The notes under the pieces: generated by a model
Databases searched by the model: none
What the model was told of the DNA's origin: nothing
Seen by the model: the letters and a program-made list of their open reading frames with translations, nothing else
In this document: positions 8,021 to 15,971 of the stretch, one piece after another
Layout: every line of letters starts with the position of its first letter
Numbering within the stretch: the stretch's first letter is position 1
Source of the DNA: Verrucomicrobiota bacterium
GTDB lineage: Bacteria; Verrucomicrobiota; Verrucomicrobiia; Limisphaerales; UBA9464
NCBI GenBank assembly: GCA_025363585.1
Contig: JANYDN010000162.1
Coordinates: forward strand, 1-52,069
Length of the DNA: 52,069 nt
Direction of reading: 5' to 3'
Made by a program: the position numbers and the translations under genes

Positions 8021-8776
8021 ATGTTGCCCGGGCCATGGATCCTCCCGGCGTTGTTCGTCACCGGGCTTGCCGCCGGTTTCGTCGACGCCATCGCCGGGGG
8101 CGGCGGGCTTTTGACCGTGCCGGCATTGCTTGGCGCCGGGTTGCCGCCGCAAGTGGCGCTCGGCACCAACAAATTCCAGTCGACCTGCGGCACCGCGCTC
8201 GCCACCTGGACCTTTTCCCGGGCGGGTGTCATGGACTGGCGGTCCTTGTTGCCGGGCATGGGGGTGGCCTTCATGGCCGCCTTGCTCGGCGCATGGGCGG
8301 TGTCGATCGCGGACACCGCGCTGCTGAAACCCGCGATCCCGGTCGTGCTGTTGGCCATCGTCGCATACACCGCGTTGAAGCCGGATCTCGGGGGCGAACG
8401 GCGTCCGGCGAAGATGGGGGCGGTCGCCTTCTCGATCCTGTTCGGCACGCTGCTGGGTTTCTACGACGGGTTCTTCGGACCGGGCACCGGTTCGTTCTGG
8501 ATGATGGCGTGCGTGTTGGTGCTGGGTCTGGATCTGCGGGGCGCGACCGGACACACCAAGGCGATGAACCTCGCCAGCAACCTCGCGTCGCTCGGGTGGT
8601 TCGCCGCGACCTCGCGCGTCGACTACACCGTCGGCGTGGTGATGGCCGGCGGGCAATTGATCGGCTCCCATTTCGGTGCGCGTCTGGCGATCCGTCGCGG
8701 CGCCGGATTGATCCGCCCCGTGTTCCTGGTGGTCGTGTCCGCGCTCGCGATCAAGCTGCTATGGGATGCGTTGTAA
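8021..8776 (+). CDS. TauE/SafE-family membrane permease (sulfite exporter family)
   Basis: A 251-residue integral membrane protein with about eight hydrophobic segments. The N-terminal half has the family signature GFVDAIAGGGGLLTVPALL followed by ALGTNKFQ. The second half repeats it in degenerate form as GFYDGFFGPGTGSFWM and GHTKAMNLASN. This two-fold repeated layout and the length match the TauE/SafE (YfcA-like) family of anion or organosulfonate exporters in the inner membrane. The substrate cannot be inferred because neighbours give no sulfur-metabolism context. The ATG at 8021 starts directly before the first hydrophobic helix. No strong ribosome binding site is visible. It stands alone, flanked by repeat-filled intergenic DNA on both sides. 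Confidence 0.9.
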   Translation: MLPGPWILPALFVTGLAAGFVDAIAGGGGLLTVPALLGAGLPPQVALGTNKFQSTCGTALATWTFSRAGVMDWRSLLPGMGVAFMAALLGAWAVSIADTALLKPAIPVVLLAIVAYTALKPDLGGERRPAKMGAVAFSILFGTLLGFYDGFFGPGTGSFWMMACVLVLGLDLRGATGHTKAMNLASNLASLGWFAATSRVDYTVGVVMAGGQLIGSHFGARLAIRRGAGLIRPVFLVVVSALAIKLLWDAL

Positions 8777-9075
8777 GCGCGGGGAGAGTTTCAAGATTCA
8801 AGATTCAAGTTTGAAGTGGTGGACGAGCCGTCCCGGCTCGATGTGAACCTCGTGATCTGGGTGGTTGCCGCGATGCGGGGACCGGGCGGGGACGCCCGGT
8901 TTTGCGCAGGCGGGACGCCCGCTCTACGGCTGCGCATCCCCGCTTCAAACCTGGATCTGGAAACTTGGAACTCCGATGCAGTCGGGACGCCCGCGACTAC
9001 GGCAGGCGAGGACGCCCGCGCTACATCTCGCGTTGGTGTGGCTTCAAACTTGAATCTTGAAACCTCGGCTGCGGG
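8777..9075. repeat. Gene-free repeat region between the permease and the conserved unknown gene
   Basis: This stretch is built of short dispersed motifs: TTCAAGATTCAAGATTCAAG (8790-8809) and, inverted, CTTCAAACTTGAATCTTGAA (9045-9064); and several copies of 'GGGACGCCCGC' with 'GCAGGCG' (around 8888, 8910, 8977 and 9007). The same CGGGCGTCCC/GGGACGCCCG words recur at 10520-10650, 32540-32720 and 42940-42990. I see no conserved reading frame, promoter or terminator with confidence. Confidence 0.6.
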
Positions 9076-10473
9076 CTACTGCTTGTACCCGAGCAAGCCG
9101 CGTTTCTTGATCAGCTCCGCGACCTGCGGCGGGACCTTGGCCTCCCACCCCGGTTCGGAGTTTTGCAGCATCTTCAGGACGTTCCGGCTCAGGATGTCCA
9201 TGTTCGCCGCGTCCACGTCGCGCATGCCCTGGATGAAACGGTTTTCCACGAGGTACTGGTACAGATGCGCCAGATGCGGCGCGACGCGCAGGTTCTCCGC
9301 GGTGATCACCGAGCGCGATTTCGGGTCGCGGAACGGATACACGTACGCCTTCAACTCGTTTTTGAACATGCGCCCAAAGCTCTCGAGAATCCCGCCCGCC
9401 AGGTCCACGTAGTACTTCTCCTCGAAAAGCTCCTTCAGCGTCGGAAGGCCCATCACGAGGCCGATGGGTTGTTTCGTGAACCGGAACAGGTAGCCCGCCA
9501 ACCGGTGGAACTCCCCGTAGTTCGAGATCAACACCGGGTGTCCCATCGAGCAGAGGATGTCGACGCGCTCGAGGAAATCCTGGTGGTCGATCCTTCCCTC
9601 CGCGCTGAGGTTCTTCAGCGTCATCTCCATGAGCACCACGAGGTCGTCGGCGACCACGTTGGGCTCCTGGATGAACTGCGCCTTCGCGTAGCGGATCATG
9701 TCCTCGCTGACCTTGGTCACGGGACGGAACGAACCGCGCTCCACCAGCACGCACTTTTTGTAGAGCGTGTCGCCGGGTTGGACGAGATGCCCGTCGGGTT
9801 GGAACAACGCCGCGTTGGTCAGCCCTTTCTCCACCAGTTGCAGCGCCAGCAGACGGTTGTCCACTTCCGGGAACGCCGGCCCGCGGAACTCGATCATGTC
9901 CACCTCGATCCGCTCGATCGACAGGCTGTCGAGGAGGTCGTCCACGATGCGCGTGGCGTCGACATGGTGGTAGAGCGCTGCGTGGATCAGGTTCACGCCG
10001 AGGATCCCGAGCGCCTCCTGCTGCTGGAGATTCTCGCGGTCCCACATGATCACGTGGAGGAGGATGTCGCTCGGCTCCGCGCCCGGATGGTGCTGGAAGC
10101 GGATGCCCATCCAGCCATGCGTCTCGTCGCGCCGGCTGAAACTCCGCGCCGCGACCGTGTCCGCGAACGCAAAGAACCGCGTCGACGCGCCGCGTTGCGC
10201 CGCGAGTCGCTCCACCAGCAAGCCGTACTCGTGGTCGACCATCGTCGCCAAACGGTGCCGGCTGACGTAGCGCTCGGTCGCGCCGTAGATGGCGTCGCTG
10301 ACGATCATGTCGTAGGCCGACATCGATTTCGCCACCGTCCCGCTGGCGCCGCCCGCCCGGAAAAACCATCGCGCCACTTCCTGCGCGGCGCCGATCTCCG
10401 CGAAGACGCCGTACTTGGTGGGGTCCAGGTTGATCTGCAGCGCCTTCTCGTGCGTGTCGTTCGGCTTGCTCAT
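9076..10473 (-). CDS. Conserved protein of unknown function (465 aa, soluble)
   Basis: A 465-residue soluble protein. I recognise it as a member of a well-conserved bacterial family (ALQINLDPxxYGxFAEIGAxQEVARxFFRAGGASGT near the N-terminus), but I know of no demonstrated function. Some databases attach nicotinate-nucleotide adenylyltransferase or receptor names to relatives. I see neither a nucleotidyltransferase HxGH motif nor a signal peptide or TonB box, so I would not transfer those names. Distinctive segments are FFAFADTVAA (about 130), HGWMGIRFQ (about 150), LGILGVNLIHAALYHH (about 190), EVDNRLLALQLV, LVERGSFRPVT and FLERVDILCSMGHPVLISNY. The ATG at 10473 (MSKPND) is preferred because upstream codons fall in repeat DNA. 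It is monocistronic as far as can be seen. High conservation suggests a core metabolic or structural role. Confidence 0.85.
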   Translation of the reverse strand: MSKPNDTHEKALQINLDPTKYGVFAEIGAAQEVARWFFRAGGASGTVAKSMSAYDMIVSDAIYGATERYVSRHRLATMVDHEYGLLVERLAAQRGASTRFFAFADTVAARSFSRRDETHGWMGIRFQHHPGAEPSDILLHVIMWDRENLQQQEALGILGVNLIHAALYHHVDATRIVDDLLDSLSIERIEVDMIEFRGPAFPEVDNRLLALQLVEKGLTNAALFQPDGHLVQPGDTLYKKCVLVERGSFRPVTKVSEDMIRYAKAQFIQEPNVVADDLVVLMEMTLKNLSAEGRIDHQDFLERVDILCSMGHPVLISNYGEFHRLAGYLFRFTKQPIGLVMGLPTLKELFEEKYYVDLAGGILESFGRMFKNELKAYVYPFRDPKSRSVITAENLRVAPHLAHLYQYLVENRFIQGMRDVDAANMDILSRNVLKMLQNSEPGWEAKVPPQVAELIKKRGLLGYKQ

Positions 10474-10805
10474 GTCCGGCGACAACAAAGCACAGGCGGG
10501 CCCGACGGAGAAGTCCCGCGGCACCGTGGTCGCGGGCGTCCCCGCCTGCGCAGGTCGAGCCGTCCCCGGCTCGGGGGTGCATGCAATCACGACGCGGAGG
10601 GCAAGCATGCGGGCCAAAGCCGGCGCGGGCGGGGACGCCCGCTATTTGTGCGGCCGCGGACGGCCGCCCTACGCCATTCGGCCGCGTGAGCATGCTTCAA
10701 ACCTGAAACTTGAAACTCGCCTGCGACCGCAGCCGCGAACGGCCGCCCTACGCCACGACTTCCGGCTTTCCACGCGCGCGCCCGCTCCCGATTCTCGCGC
10801 TTCCG
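10474..10805. repeat. Gene-free repeat region upstream of agmatine deiminase
   Basis: These 332 bases separate two divergent genes. They contain CGGGCGTCCCCGCCTGCGCA (10529-10548), a mirrored GGGCGGGGACGCCCGC copy (10627-10642), two copies of 'CGGCCGCCCTACGCCA' (about 10663 and 10740) and a 'GCTTCAAACCTGAAACTTGAAACTCGCC' type segment (10688-10715) shared in part with 7981 and 9046. Promoters for both flanking genes must lie here, but I cannot pick a convincing -35/-10 pair. Confidence 0.55.
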
Positions 10806-11873
10806 ATGAGCGATGCTTCCACTCCGTCCCGGTTGGGCTATCGAATGCCCGCCGAATGGGAACCCCATGCCGGCACGTGGCTCACGTGGCCGCGTCCCGA
10901 GGGGATCAGTTTTCCCGGCAAGTACGAGCCCGTGCCCGATGTCTACGCCGGGTTCATCCGGCATCTCGTCGAGGTCGAGGACGTGCACATCAACGTCTGG
11001 AACCGCGACAAGGAAGAGTGGGTGGCCGGACTTCTCCGCGCTCGTGGCGTGTCCCTGGACCGCGTGAGGTTCCACCATTTTCCCGCGTACGAACCGTGGT
11101 GCCGCGATCACGGCCCGGTGTTCCTCGTCCGCGGCGAGGGTGCGTCGCGCGAGCGGGCCGTCGTCGATTGGGACTACAATGCCTGGGGTGGCAAATACCC
11201 GCCGCACGATCTCGACGATGCCGTCCCGCGCCATGTCGCCGCTCTCCGCGGCCTGCCGTTGTTCCGCCCGGGCATCGTCATGGAAGGCGGCGCGCTCGAC
11301 GTCAACGGCCGCGGCACGCTCCTCACCACCGAGTCGTGCCTTCTCAATCCCAACCGCAACCCGTCGCTCGACCGCGCCGCGATCGAGCGCTCGCTTTGCG
11401 ATCACCTCGGCGTGACGAAGGTCCTGTGGCTCGGGGACGGCATCGAGGGCGACGACACCGACGGTCACGTCGACGACCTCACGCGCTTCGTGGATGCGAC
11501 GACGGTGGTGACGATCATGGAGGACGATACGCAGGATCCGAACCACGAACGACTGGTGGAAAACCGTCGTCGTCTCGAGACGATGACCGACCAGGACGGG
11601 ACGCCGTTGCGGGTCGTGGAGCTTCCCTGTCCGGGCCGGCTCGAGCACGAGGGACAGCGATTGCCGGCGAGCTACGCGAATTTCTACATCGCGAATGGCA
11701 GCGTCCTGGTGCCGACGTTCCGCCACGCCAACGACGCCCGCGCGCTCGAGGTCCTGCAATCGGTGTTCCCGGATCGCCGCGTGGTCGGGATCGACAGCAC
11801 CGAGTTGATCTGGGGACTCGGTTCGTTCCACTGCATCTCGCAGCAGGAGCCGGCGGCGGGGAGTATTCAGTAA
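10806..11873 (+). CDS. aguA: Agmatine deiminase (peptidyl-arginine deiminase family)
   Basis: A 355-residue protein that should hydrolyse agmatine to N-carbamoylputrescine and ammonia in polyamine biosynthesis or agmatine use. Family motifs are in order: PAEWEPHAGTWLTWPRP near the N-terminus, WCRDHGPVFLV (about 99-109, substrate-binding Asp), FRPGIVMEGGALDVNG (about 155-170), LGDGIEGDDTDGHVDDL with the catalytic histidine (about 212-228), and the catalytic cysteine in GLGSFHCISQQEP close to the C-terminus. The ATG at 10806 (MSDAS) places PAEWEPH at the usual distance. Upstream in-frame codons are low-complexity repeat DNA. The last four codons and the TAA stop lie inside a CAGTAATCAGTATTCAG repeat. 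No N-carbamoylputrescine amidohydrolase is next to it. The related peptidyl-arginine deiminase activity is the main alternative. Confidence 0.93.
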   Translation: MSDASTPSRLGYRMPAEWEPHAGTWLTWPRPEGISFPGKYEPVPDVYAGFIRHLVEVEDVHINVWNRDKEEWVAGLLRARGVSLDRVRFHHFPAYEPWCRDHGPVFLVRGEGASRERAVVDWDYNAWGGKYPPHDLDDAVPRHVAALRGLPLFRPGIVMEGGALDVNGRGTLLTTESCLLNPNRNPSLDRAAIERSLCDHLGVTKVLWLGDGIEGDDTDGHVDDLTRFVDATTVVTIMEDDTQDPNHERLVENRRRLETMTDQDGTPLRVVELPCPGRLEHEGQRLPASYANFYIANGSVLVPTFRHANDARALEVLQSVFPDRRVVGIDSTELIWGLGSFHCISQQEPAAGSIQ

Positions 11874-12026
11874 TCAGTATTCAGTTTTCAGTCACCGGCG
11901 ACCTGTGGTCAATAATCAGTGTTCAGTGTTTCCCTTTCGGTGTTCAGTGCGAAAGGTCGCACGTCGCCCGTGACCCATCGTGTGCCGAGCGTCACTGAAA
12001 ACTGATCACTGAACACTGACCACTGG
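11868..12026. repeat. CAGT-rich inverted repeat cluster between aguA and eboE
   Basis: The left side carries several units of the form TCAGTATTCAGTTTTCAGT and ATCAGTGTTCAGTGTT. The right side (11990-12026) carries the reverse complement series (CACTGAAAACTGATCACTG, then AACACTGACCACTGG). The two arms can pair over about 30 bases with mismatches. Inside lies a small hairpin: CCTTTCG at 11933-11939 pairing with CGAAAGG at 11950-11956 around GTGTTCAGTG. The cluster overlaps the last six bases of aguA, including its stop, and ends seven bases before eboE. Confidence 0.75.
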
Positions 12027-12033
12027 CCCCTTC

Positions 12034-13224
12034 ATGAACCTCACGCACGGGCTTCATCTCGCCTATTGCACGAACATCCATCGCGGCGGCAATTGGGCCG
12101 ATACCTTCGCGTCGCTTGAGAAACACACGCTGGCGGTCCGGCGCCAAGTCGCTCCGGGACGTCCCTATGCCATCGGGCTTCGGCTTGGGGACGTGGCGTC
12201 GCGCGAACTCGCCGAGCCCGGCGAGCTCCGCCGTTTCCGCGCGTGGCTGCGCGCGCACGATTGCCACGTCTTCACGATCAACGGCTTTCCCTTCGGCAAT
12301 TTCCACGGCGGCCGCGTCAAGGAACAGGTCTACGCGCCCGACTGGACCTCGCCCGATCGGCTCGCCTACACGAAGCGTCTCTTCGAGATCCTGGTCGAAT
12401 TGCTTCCCGACGATCCCGCCGTGGAGGGCAGCGTCAGCACCGTTCCCGTGTCGTTCAAGGGCTTCCGGCTCGACGACCGCCAGGCCCGGCTCGCGCGACG
12501 GAACCTTTGGGAGTGCGTGGATTTCCTCGAGCAACTGACGCGTCGCACCGGGCGCAAACTCCATCTGGGCCTCGAGCCGGAGCCGTTGTGTTACCTCGAG
12601 ACCACCGGGGAGACGGTGGGCTTCTTCGAGCAGATGCGCGCGGACCGGCCCGGCGACCTGCGCATCGACGAGCATCTCGGCGTCAACTACGACTGCTGCC
12701 ATCTGGCCATCGAGTACGAGACGGCCGCGCAATCGTTGGGGCGCTTGCGCCGGGCCGGAATCAAGGTGAGCAAGATCCACCTGAGCAACGCGCTCCGCGT
12801 GAAGCCCACGCCCGAGGCCCGTGCGGCGTTGCAGCCGTTCGTCGACACCGTTTATTTCCACCAGGTCGTGGAGCGGATGCCCGACGGCGAGCTCATCCGG
12901 TACACGGACCTCGACGAGGCGTTGGTCACGACCTGCGAGGGACCGCAGTTGGAACGCGAATGGCGGATCCATTTCCACATCCCGCTGCACGCGGCGCCGG
13001 GCGGCCATTTCGAAACCACGGCCGACCATGTGCTCGGCGCGCTCGACGAGATCCGCGCGCATCCGCGTCTTTGCAGCCATTTCGAGATGGAGACTTATAC
13101 CTGGGAGGTGTTGCCCGCCGCGATGAAGCAGCATTCGGTCGTGGACCAACTCGTCGCCGAGTATCGCTGGACCCTCGCTGAATTCGCGAAACGCGGGATC
13201 GTCGAGCGACCGCACGCGGCCTGA
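12034..13224 (+). CDS. EboE-like TIM-barrel protein (metabolite traffic family)
   Basis: A 396-residue protein of the xylose-isomerase-like TIM-barrel class. I recognise the EboE family by HLAYCTNIHRGGNWADTFA at the N-terminus, GLRLGDVASREL, FTINGFPFGNFHGGRVKEQV, YAPDWTSPDRLAYTKRL, LEPEPLCYLETT, LGVNYDCCHLAIEYE and HFEMETYTWEVLP. The E, D, H and H residues in these segments fit a divalent-metal site like that of sugar isomerases. In known ebo clusters (eustigmatophyte and bacterial) the gene sits with eboA-D and eboF, encoding a TatD hydrolase, a UbiA-type prenyltransferase and a 3-dehydroquinate synthase-like enzyme. None of these is present here, so this is an orphan copy. The ATG at 12034 follows the repeat cluster by seven bases. 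The true substrate is unknown. Confidence 0.85.
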   Translation: MNLTHGLHLAYCTNIHRGGNWADTFASLEKHTLAVRRQVAPGRPYAIGLRLGDVASRELAEPGELRRFRAWLRAHDCHVFTINGFPFGNFHGGRVKEQVYAPDWTSPDRLAYTKRLFEILVELLPDDPAVEGSVSTVPVSFKGFRLDDRQARLARRNLWECVDFLEQLTRRTGRKLHLGLEPEPLCYLETTGETVGFFEQMRADRPGDLRIDEHLGVNYDCCHLAIEYETAAQSLGRLRRAGIKVSKIHLSNALRVKPTPEARAALQPFVDTVYFHQVVERMPDGELIRYTDLDEALVTTCEGPQLEREWRIHFHIPLHAAPGGHFETTADHVLGALDEIRAHPRLCSHFEMETYTWEVLPAAMKQHSVVDQLVAEYRWTLAEFAKRGIVERPHAA

Positions 13225-13352
13225 CGGGAACGGGCTTGGATCCACGGATCGACCGGAGGGGAGGGCGATTGGTGGTGAAGCTATGGGGAGTATTGATCCG
13301 CAGATGGGGGCCGGTGGGGGGCAATCGACGGAACGTAGGAAGGCAACTAGGC

Positions 13353-14195
13353 ATGGAAGATAGATTTCCGCGTGTCCATTCGCTGACGACCTATCCGATC
13401 AAATCGTGCGCGGCCATCCGCCACGAATCCGTCGTGGTCGAGGCGTTCGGCTTTGCATGGGACCGGCGCTGGATGGTCGTCGATGCCGACGGCCGTTTCG
13501 TGACCCAGCGTTCGCATCCGAGACTCGCGTTGGTTCGCGCCGTGGTGGATCTCCCCGGCCGGACCTTGTTGGTCCAAGCGCCCGAATTCCCGCCCTTGAG
13601 GGTCGATTTGTATCCGACCCGTCGCGTCGGGGCGATCGCGACCGTGTGGAAGGACACCGTGCCGGCGTGGGACGAAGGCGACGCGGCGGCCGATTGGTTC
13701 TCGCGATGGCTGGGTTTCGCCGTGCGGTTGTCGCGGTTTCCCGACGACGCGGTGCGTCCCGTGAATCCGGCATATTCCCCCGAGCCCGCGCGCACGGCTT
13801 TTGCCGACGCCTACCCGGTGTTGCTGGCGACGACGGCGTCGCTCGACGAACTCAACCGCCGCCTTGTCGCCCGCGGCGCCATGCCCGTCACCATGGATCG
13901 CTTCCGTCCGAACGTCGTGGTGGACGGCGACGGTTTGGAACCGTTCGCGGAGGACGGATGGAAACGAATCCGGATCGGCGCCGTGGAATTCGACGTGGTG
14001 AAGCCTTGCACGCGGTGCGTGATGACGACGACGGACCAAACCACCGCGGAGATTCCGGAGCCGGGCGAGCCATTGGCGACGCTGGCGACGTTCCGGCGGT
14101 GGGAAGGCCAGGTGATCTTCGCGCAGAACATCGTGCACCGTGCCACCGGGTGCCTGCGTGTCGGCGATGCCGTGACGTTGCTTTCTTCCCAATGA
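13353..14195 (+). CDS. MOSC-domain protein (YcbX/mARC-like)
   Basis: A 280-residue protein with an N-terminal beta-barrel (HSLTTYPIKSCAAI, residues about 7-20, then GFAWDRRWMVVDADGRFVTQR) and a C-terminal MOSC domain (about 145-275). The segments DAYPVLLATTASLDELNRRL and MDRFRPNVVVDG are typical, and KPCTRCVMTTTD contains the conserved cysteine thought to bind molybdenum cofactor or carry sulfur. The family includes YcbX, which reduces N-hydroxylated bases, and the mitochondrial amidoxime-reducing component. No [2Fe-2S] domain is fused at the C-terminus, unlike E. coli YcbX. I chose the ATG at 13353 (MEDRFP) because AGGAAGG sits a few bases upstream and family members begin close to this point. 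The next gene overlaps its stop codon (ATGA), so the two are coupled. Confidence 0.88.
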   Translation: MEDRFPRVHSLTTYPIKSCAAIRHESVVVEAFGFAWDRRWMVVDADGRFVTQRSHPRLALVRAVVDLPGRTLLVQAPEFPPLRVDLYPTRRVGAIATVWKDTVPAWDEGDAAADWFSRWLGFAVRLSRFPDDAVRPVNPAYSPEPARTAFADAYPVLLATTASLDELNRRLVARGAMPVTMDRFRPNVVVDGDGLEPFAEDGWKRIRIGAVEFDVVKPCTRCVMTTTDQTTAEIPEPGEPLATLATFRRWEGQVIFAQNIVHRATGCLRVGDAVTLLSSQ

Positions 14196-14680
14196 AGCCA
14201 CTTGCACGCGCGCGATGGATGCTGGCGATCGTTGCCTTCGGGCTTTTCTTTTCCGGCGTCACGGTGTGGCCCGCGGTATGGGAGCTCAAGACCGCGGTCC
14301 ATTGGATCTGGGGCGACGCGCAACCGATGGGAGGCCTCCACGCGTTCGTCGTCCGTGCGATCGAGGGATTGGTCGTCACGGAGGCCAGGTATCCATTCCT
14401 CCTTTATGCCCACGATTGGCTGGCGTTCGCGCACGTGATGCTGGCGATCCTTTTCGCGGGGGCGATCCGGGATCCGGTGCGCAACGTGTGGATCGTGCAG
14501 TGCGGGTTGGTCATGTGCGCGTTGATCCCGGTGCTCGCGGCCGTCTGCATCCCGCTGCGCGGCATTCCGTCGTACTGGTTCTGGATCGATTTCTCGTTCG
14601 CGCCGGGCGCGGCGGTGCCTTTGTGGATCGCGCTGCGCGACATCCGGCGAGCGGAGCGGGCGCATTCGCTGGCGGGGTAA
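14192..14680 (+). CDS. Small four-helix membrane protein, function unknown
   Basis: A 162-residue predicted inner-membrane protein with four hydrophobic segments: about 8-30, 73-92, 98-120 and 133-150. The start ATG overlaps the stop of the MOSC gene by ATGA, which both fixes the start and implies translational coupling. I do not recognise a named family. The short AHDWLAFAHVMLAILFAG helix contains two histidines that could be membrane ligands, but nothing proves haem binding. An accessory membrane partner of the MOSC protein is a reasonable guess from the overlap alone. It is followed by 77 gene-free bases before the methyltransferase on the same strand. Confidence 0.75.
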   Translation: MKPLARARWMLAIVAFGLFFSGVTVWPAVWELKTAVHWIWGDAQPMGGLHAFVVRAIEGLVVTEARYPFLLYAHDWLAFAHVMLAILFAGAIRDPVRNVWIVQCGLVMCALIPVLAAVCIPLRGIPSYWFWIDFSFAPGAAVPLWIALRDIRRAERAHSLAG

Positions 14681-14757
14681 GTGCCTTCGGAACACACCGG
14701 CAAGCGTCGCGGTTTGGCCTTGCCGCGGGGCGGCATACACCGCCACAACCGCGGCGC

Positions 14758-15681
14758 ATGCCGATGCCCTCCCTGCGCCCGATGCGCGACGCGGCCGCCG
14801 CCTGGCGGTTTTGGCGCCGGCTTCGCGTGCTTCATCCGGGATTGTTCCCGATGGACGATGCCTTGCAGGGATTCGGGCGCATCCTCGCGCCGCAGCGCTT
14901 GCGGCATTGGATCGGACGCCGGCGATTGCGCGCCGGGTGCGAGGTCTCCGCGGATCCCGCGGGCGGATACAAGGTGCGGGTCAAGGCACTGGGGTTGGAT
15001 TTCTTTTGGCCCAGCGCGCCGGATGGCGACACATGGTACGCGCTGGAGCAGGAAGTCCGGCCGGGACATCCGCATTGCTACACGACGCCCCCGATCGTGC
15101 TCGGGCAGGATAGCACGGTCATCGACGTCGGCGCCTGCGAGGGATTGTTCGCGTTCCGCATGTTGCGGCAACGGTTGGCGAGGCGGGTGATCGCGTTCGA
15201 ACCGTTTCCGGAAATGGCCGTGTTGCTGAAGCGCGGCGCGGTCGCCAACGGCATCGGACCGGAACTGGTGCACGAGGCGATGGCCGTCGCGGCACGCTCG
15301 GGCACGGTGGGTTTCCGGACGGATCTGGGCGCGGACGCCAGCCAGGTCGTGGCGAATCCCGGACCGGAATTCGCGGGCCTCCGCGTTCCGGCGACGAGTC
15401 TCGACGCGTATGCGTCGGGGTCGGGATGGATTCCGGCGCGGGGCGATCTCGTCAAAGTGGACGCCGAAGGCGCGGACTGGGACGTGCTGCGCGGGGCGGA
15501 GCGTCTGATCCGGGAACACGCGCCGCAGATCGCGGTGACGACGTACCATACGGACGACCATGCCGCGGGGATCGCGGAGTGGTTGAAGAAGGCACAGCCC
15601 GCGTACCGGATCCGTTTGAAGGGATTCGCGTATTGGACAACGACACCGCGGCCCGTGCTGTTGCAGGCGTCGGCGGTATAG
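14758..15681 (+). CDS. FkbM-family methyltransferase
   Basis: A 307-residue SAM-dependent methyltransferase of the FkbM type. The Rossmann fold begins with VIDVGACEGLFAFRM (about 121-135, SAM-binding glycines), then VIAFEPFPEMAVLLKR with the acidic end of strand 2. The family signature VKVDAEGADWDVLRGAERLI lies about 235-254. The N-terminal 110 residues are arginine-rich and not clearly homologous to anything I recognise. No signal peptide or membrane segment is seen. FkbM enzymes O-methylate sugars or polyketides, and in many genomes they act on surface glycans. No sugar-biosynthesis genes adjoin it here, so the substrate is open. Start is the first ATG after the gap, and a second ATG two codons later is equally possible. 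Confidence 0.85.
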   Translation: MPMPSLRPMRDAAAAWRFWRRLRVLHPGLFPMDDALQGFGRILAPQRLRHWIGRRRLRAGCEVSADPAGGYKVRVKALGLDFFWPSAPDGDTWYALEQEVRPGHPHCYTTPPIVLGQDSTVIDVGACEGLFAFRMLRQRLARRVIAFEPFPEMAVLLKRGAVANGIGPELVHEAMAVAARSGTVGFRTDLGADASQVVANPGPEFAGLRVPATSLDAYASGSGWIPARGDLVKVDAEGADWDVLRGAERLIREHAPQIAVTTYHTDDHAAGIAEWLKKAQPAYRIRLKGFAYWTTTPRPVLLQASAV

Positions 15682-15695
15682 ATACCGGCAAAGCG

Positions 15696-15911
15696 CTATG
15701 CGGTCGGGAAAAGGATGCGGGCCTTGCTGAGATCGAACGGCGTCAACTCGAGCGGTACGTGGTCGCCAACGGCGAGGGACTCGGCGCGCTTGACCAGTTT
15801 TGCCGAGACATGGCCGAGGACGACATGGCCGTTGGGTAGTTCGATCCGGAACATCGAGGCCGGCAGGACCTCGCGGATGCATCCCGTGACGTGGATCGCT
15901 TCTTCTTTCAT
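15696..15911 (-). CDS. infA: Translation initiation factor IF-1
   Basis: A 71-residue OB-fold protein of the size expected for IF-1. Diagnostic segments are GCIREVLPASMFRIELPNGH, VLGHVSAKLVK and GDHVPLELTPFDLSKARI, corresponding to the usual G-x-V-x-E-x-L-P-N-x-x-F-x-V-x-L-x-N-G-H series and the SP-Y-D-L-x-KGRI tail. The C-terminal motif here is PFDLSKARI rather than PYDLTKGRI, so it is somewhat divergent. A genome may hold a second, canonical copy. It binds the 30S A site during initiation. It is the last gene of the minus-strand rplU-rpmA-obgE-infA group, 60 bases after obgE, and converges with the methyltransferase gene, with 14 bases between stops. Confidence 0.9.
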   Translation of the reverse strand: MKEEAIHVTGCIREVLPASMFRIELPNGHVVLGHVSAKLVKRAESLAVGDHVPLELTPFDLSKARILFPTA

Positions 15912-15971
15912 CGAGCCTCGGGAATTCTCGGGGGAAGGCGTCGGGAACTTCGGCCGGGCGATCGCGGCCGA

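Noticed and set aside
9076-10473. Nicotinate-nucleotide adenylyltransferase for the conserved unknown protein
   Set aside because: No HxGH-type nucleotidyltransferase motif or ISSTxxR-like motif is present in the sequence.
11868-12026. CAGT-rich array as a CRISPR or phage attachment site
   Set aside because: The units are degenerate, differ in spacing and are arranged in inverted orientation; no integrase is near.
13225-13352. An upstream start for the MOSC protein at 13236
   Set aside because: The added 39 residues are Arg/Gly-rich and unlike the family, whereas a ribosome binding site precedes the ATG at 13353.
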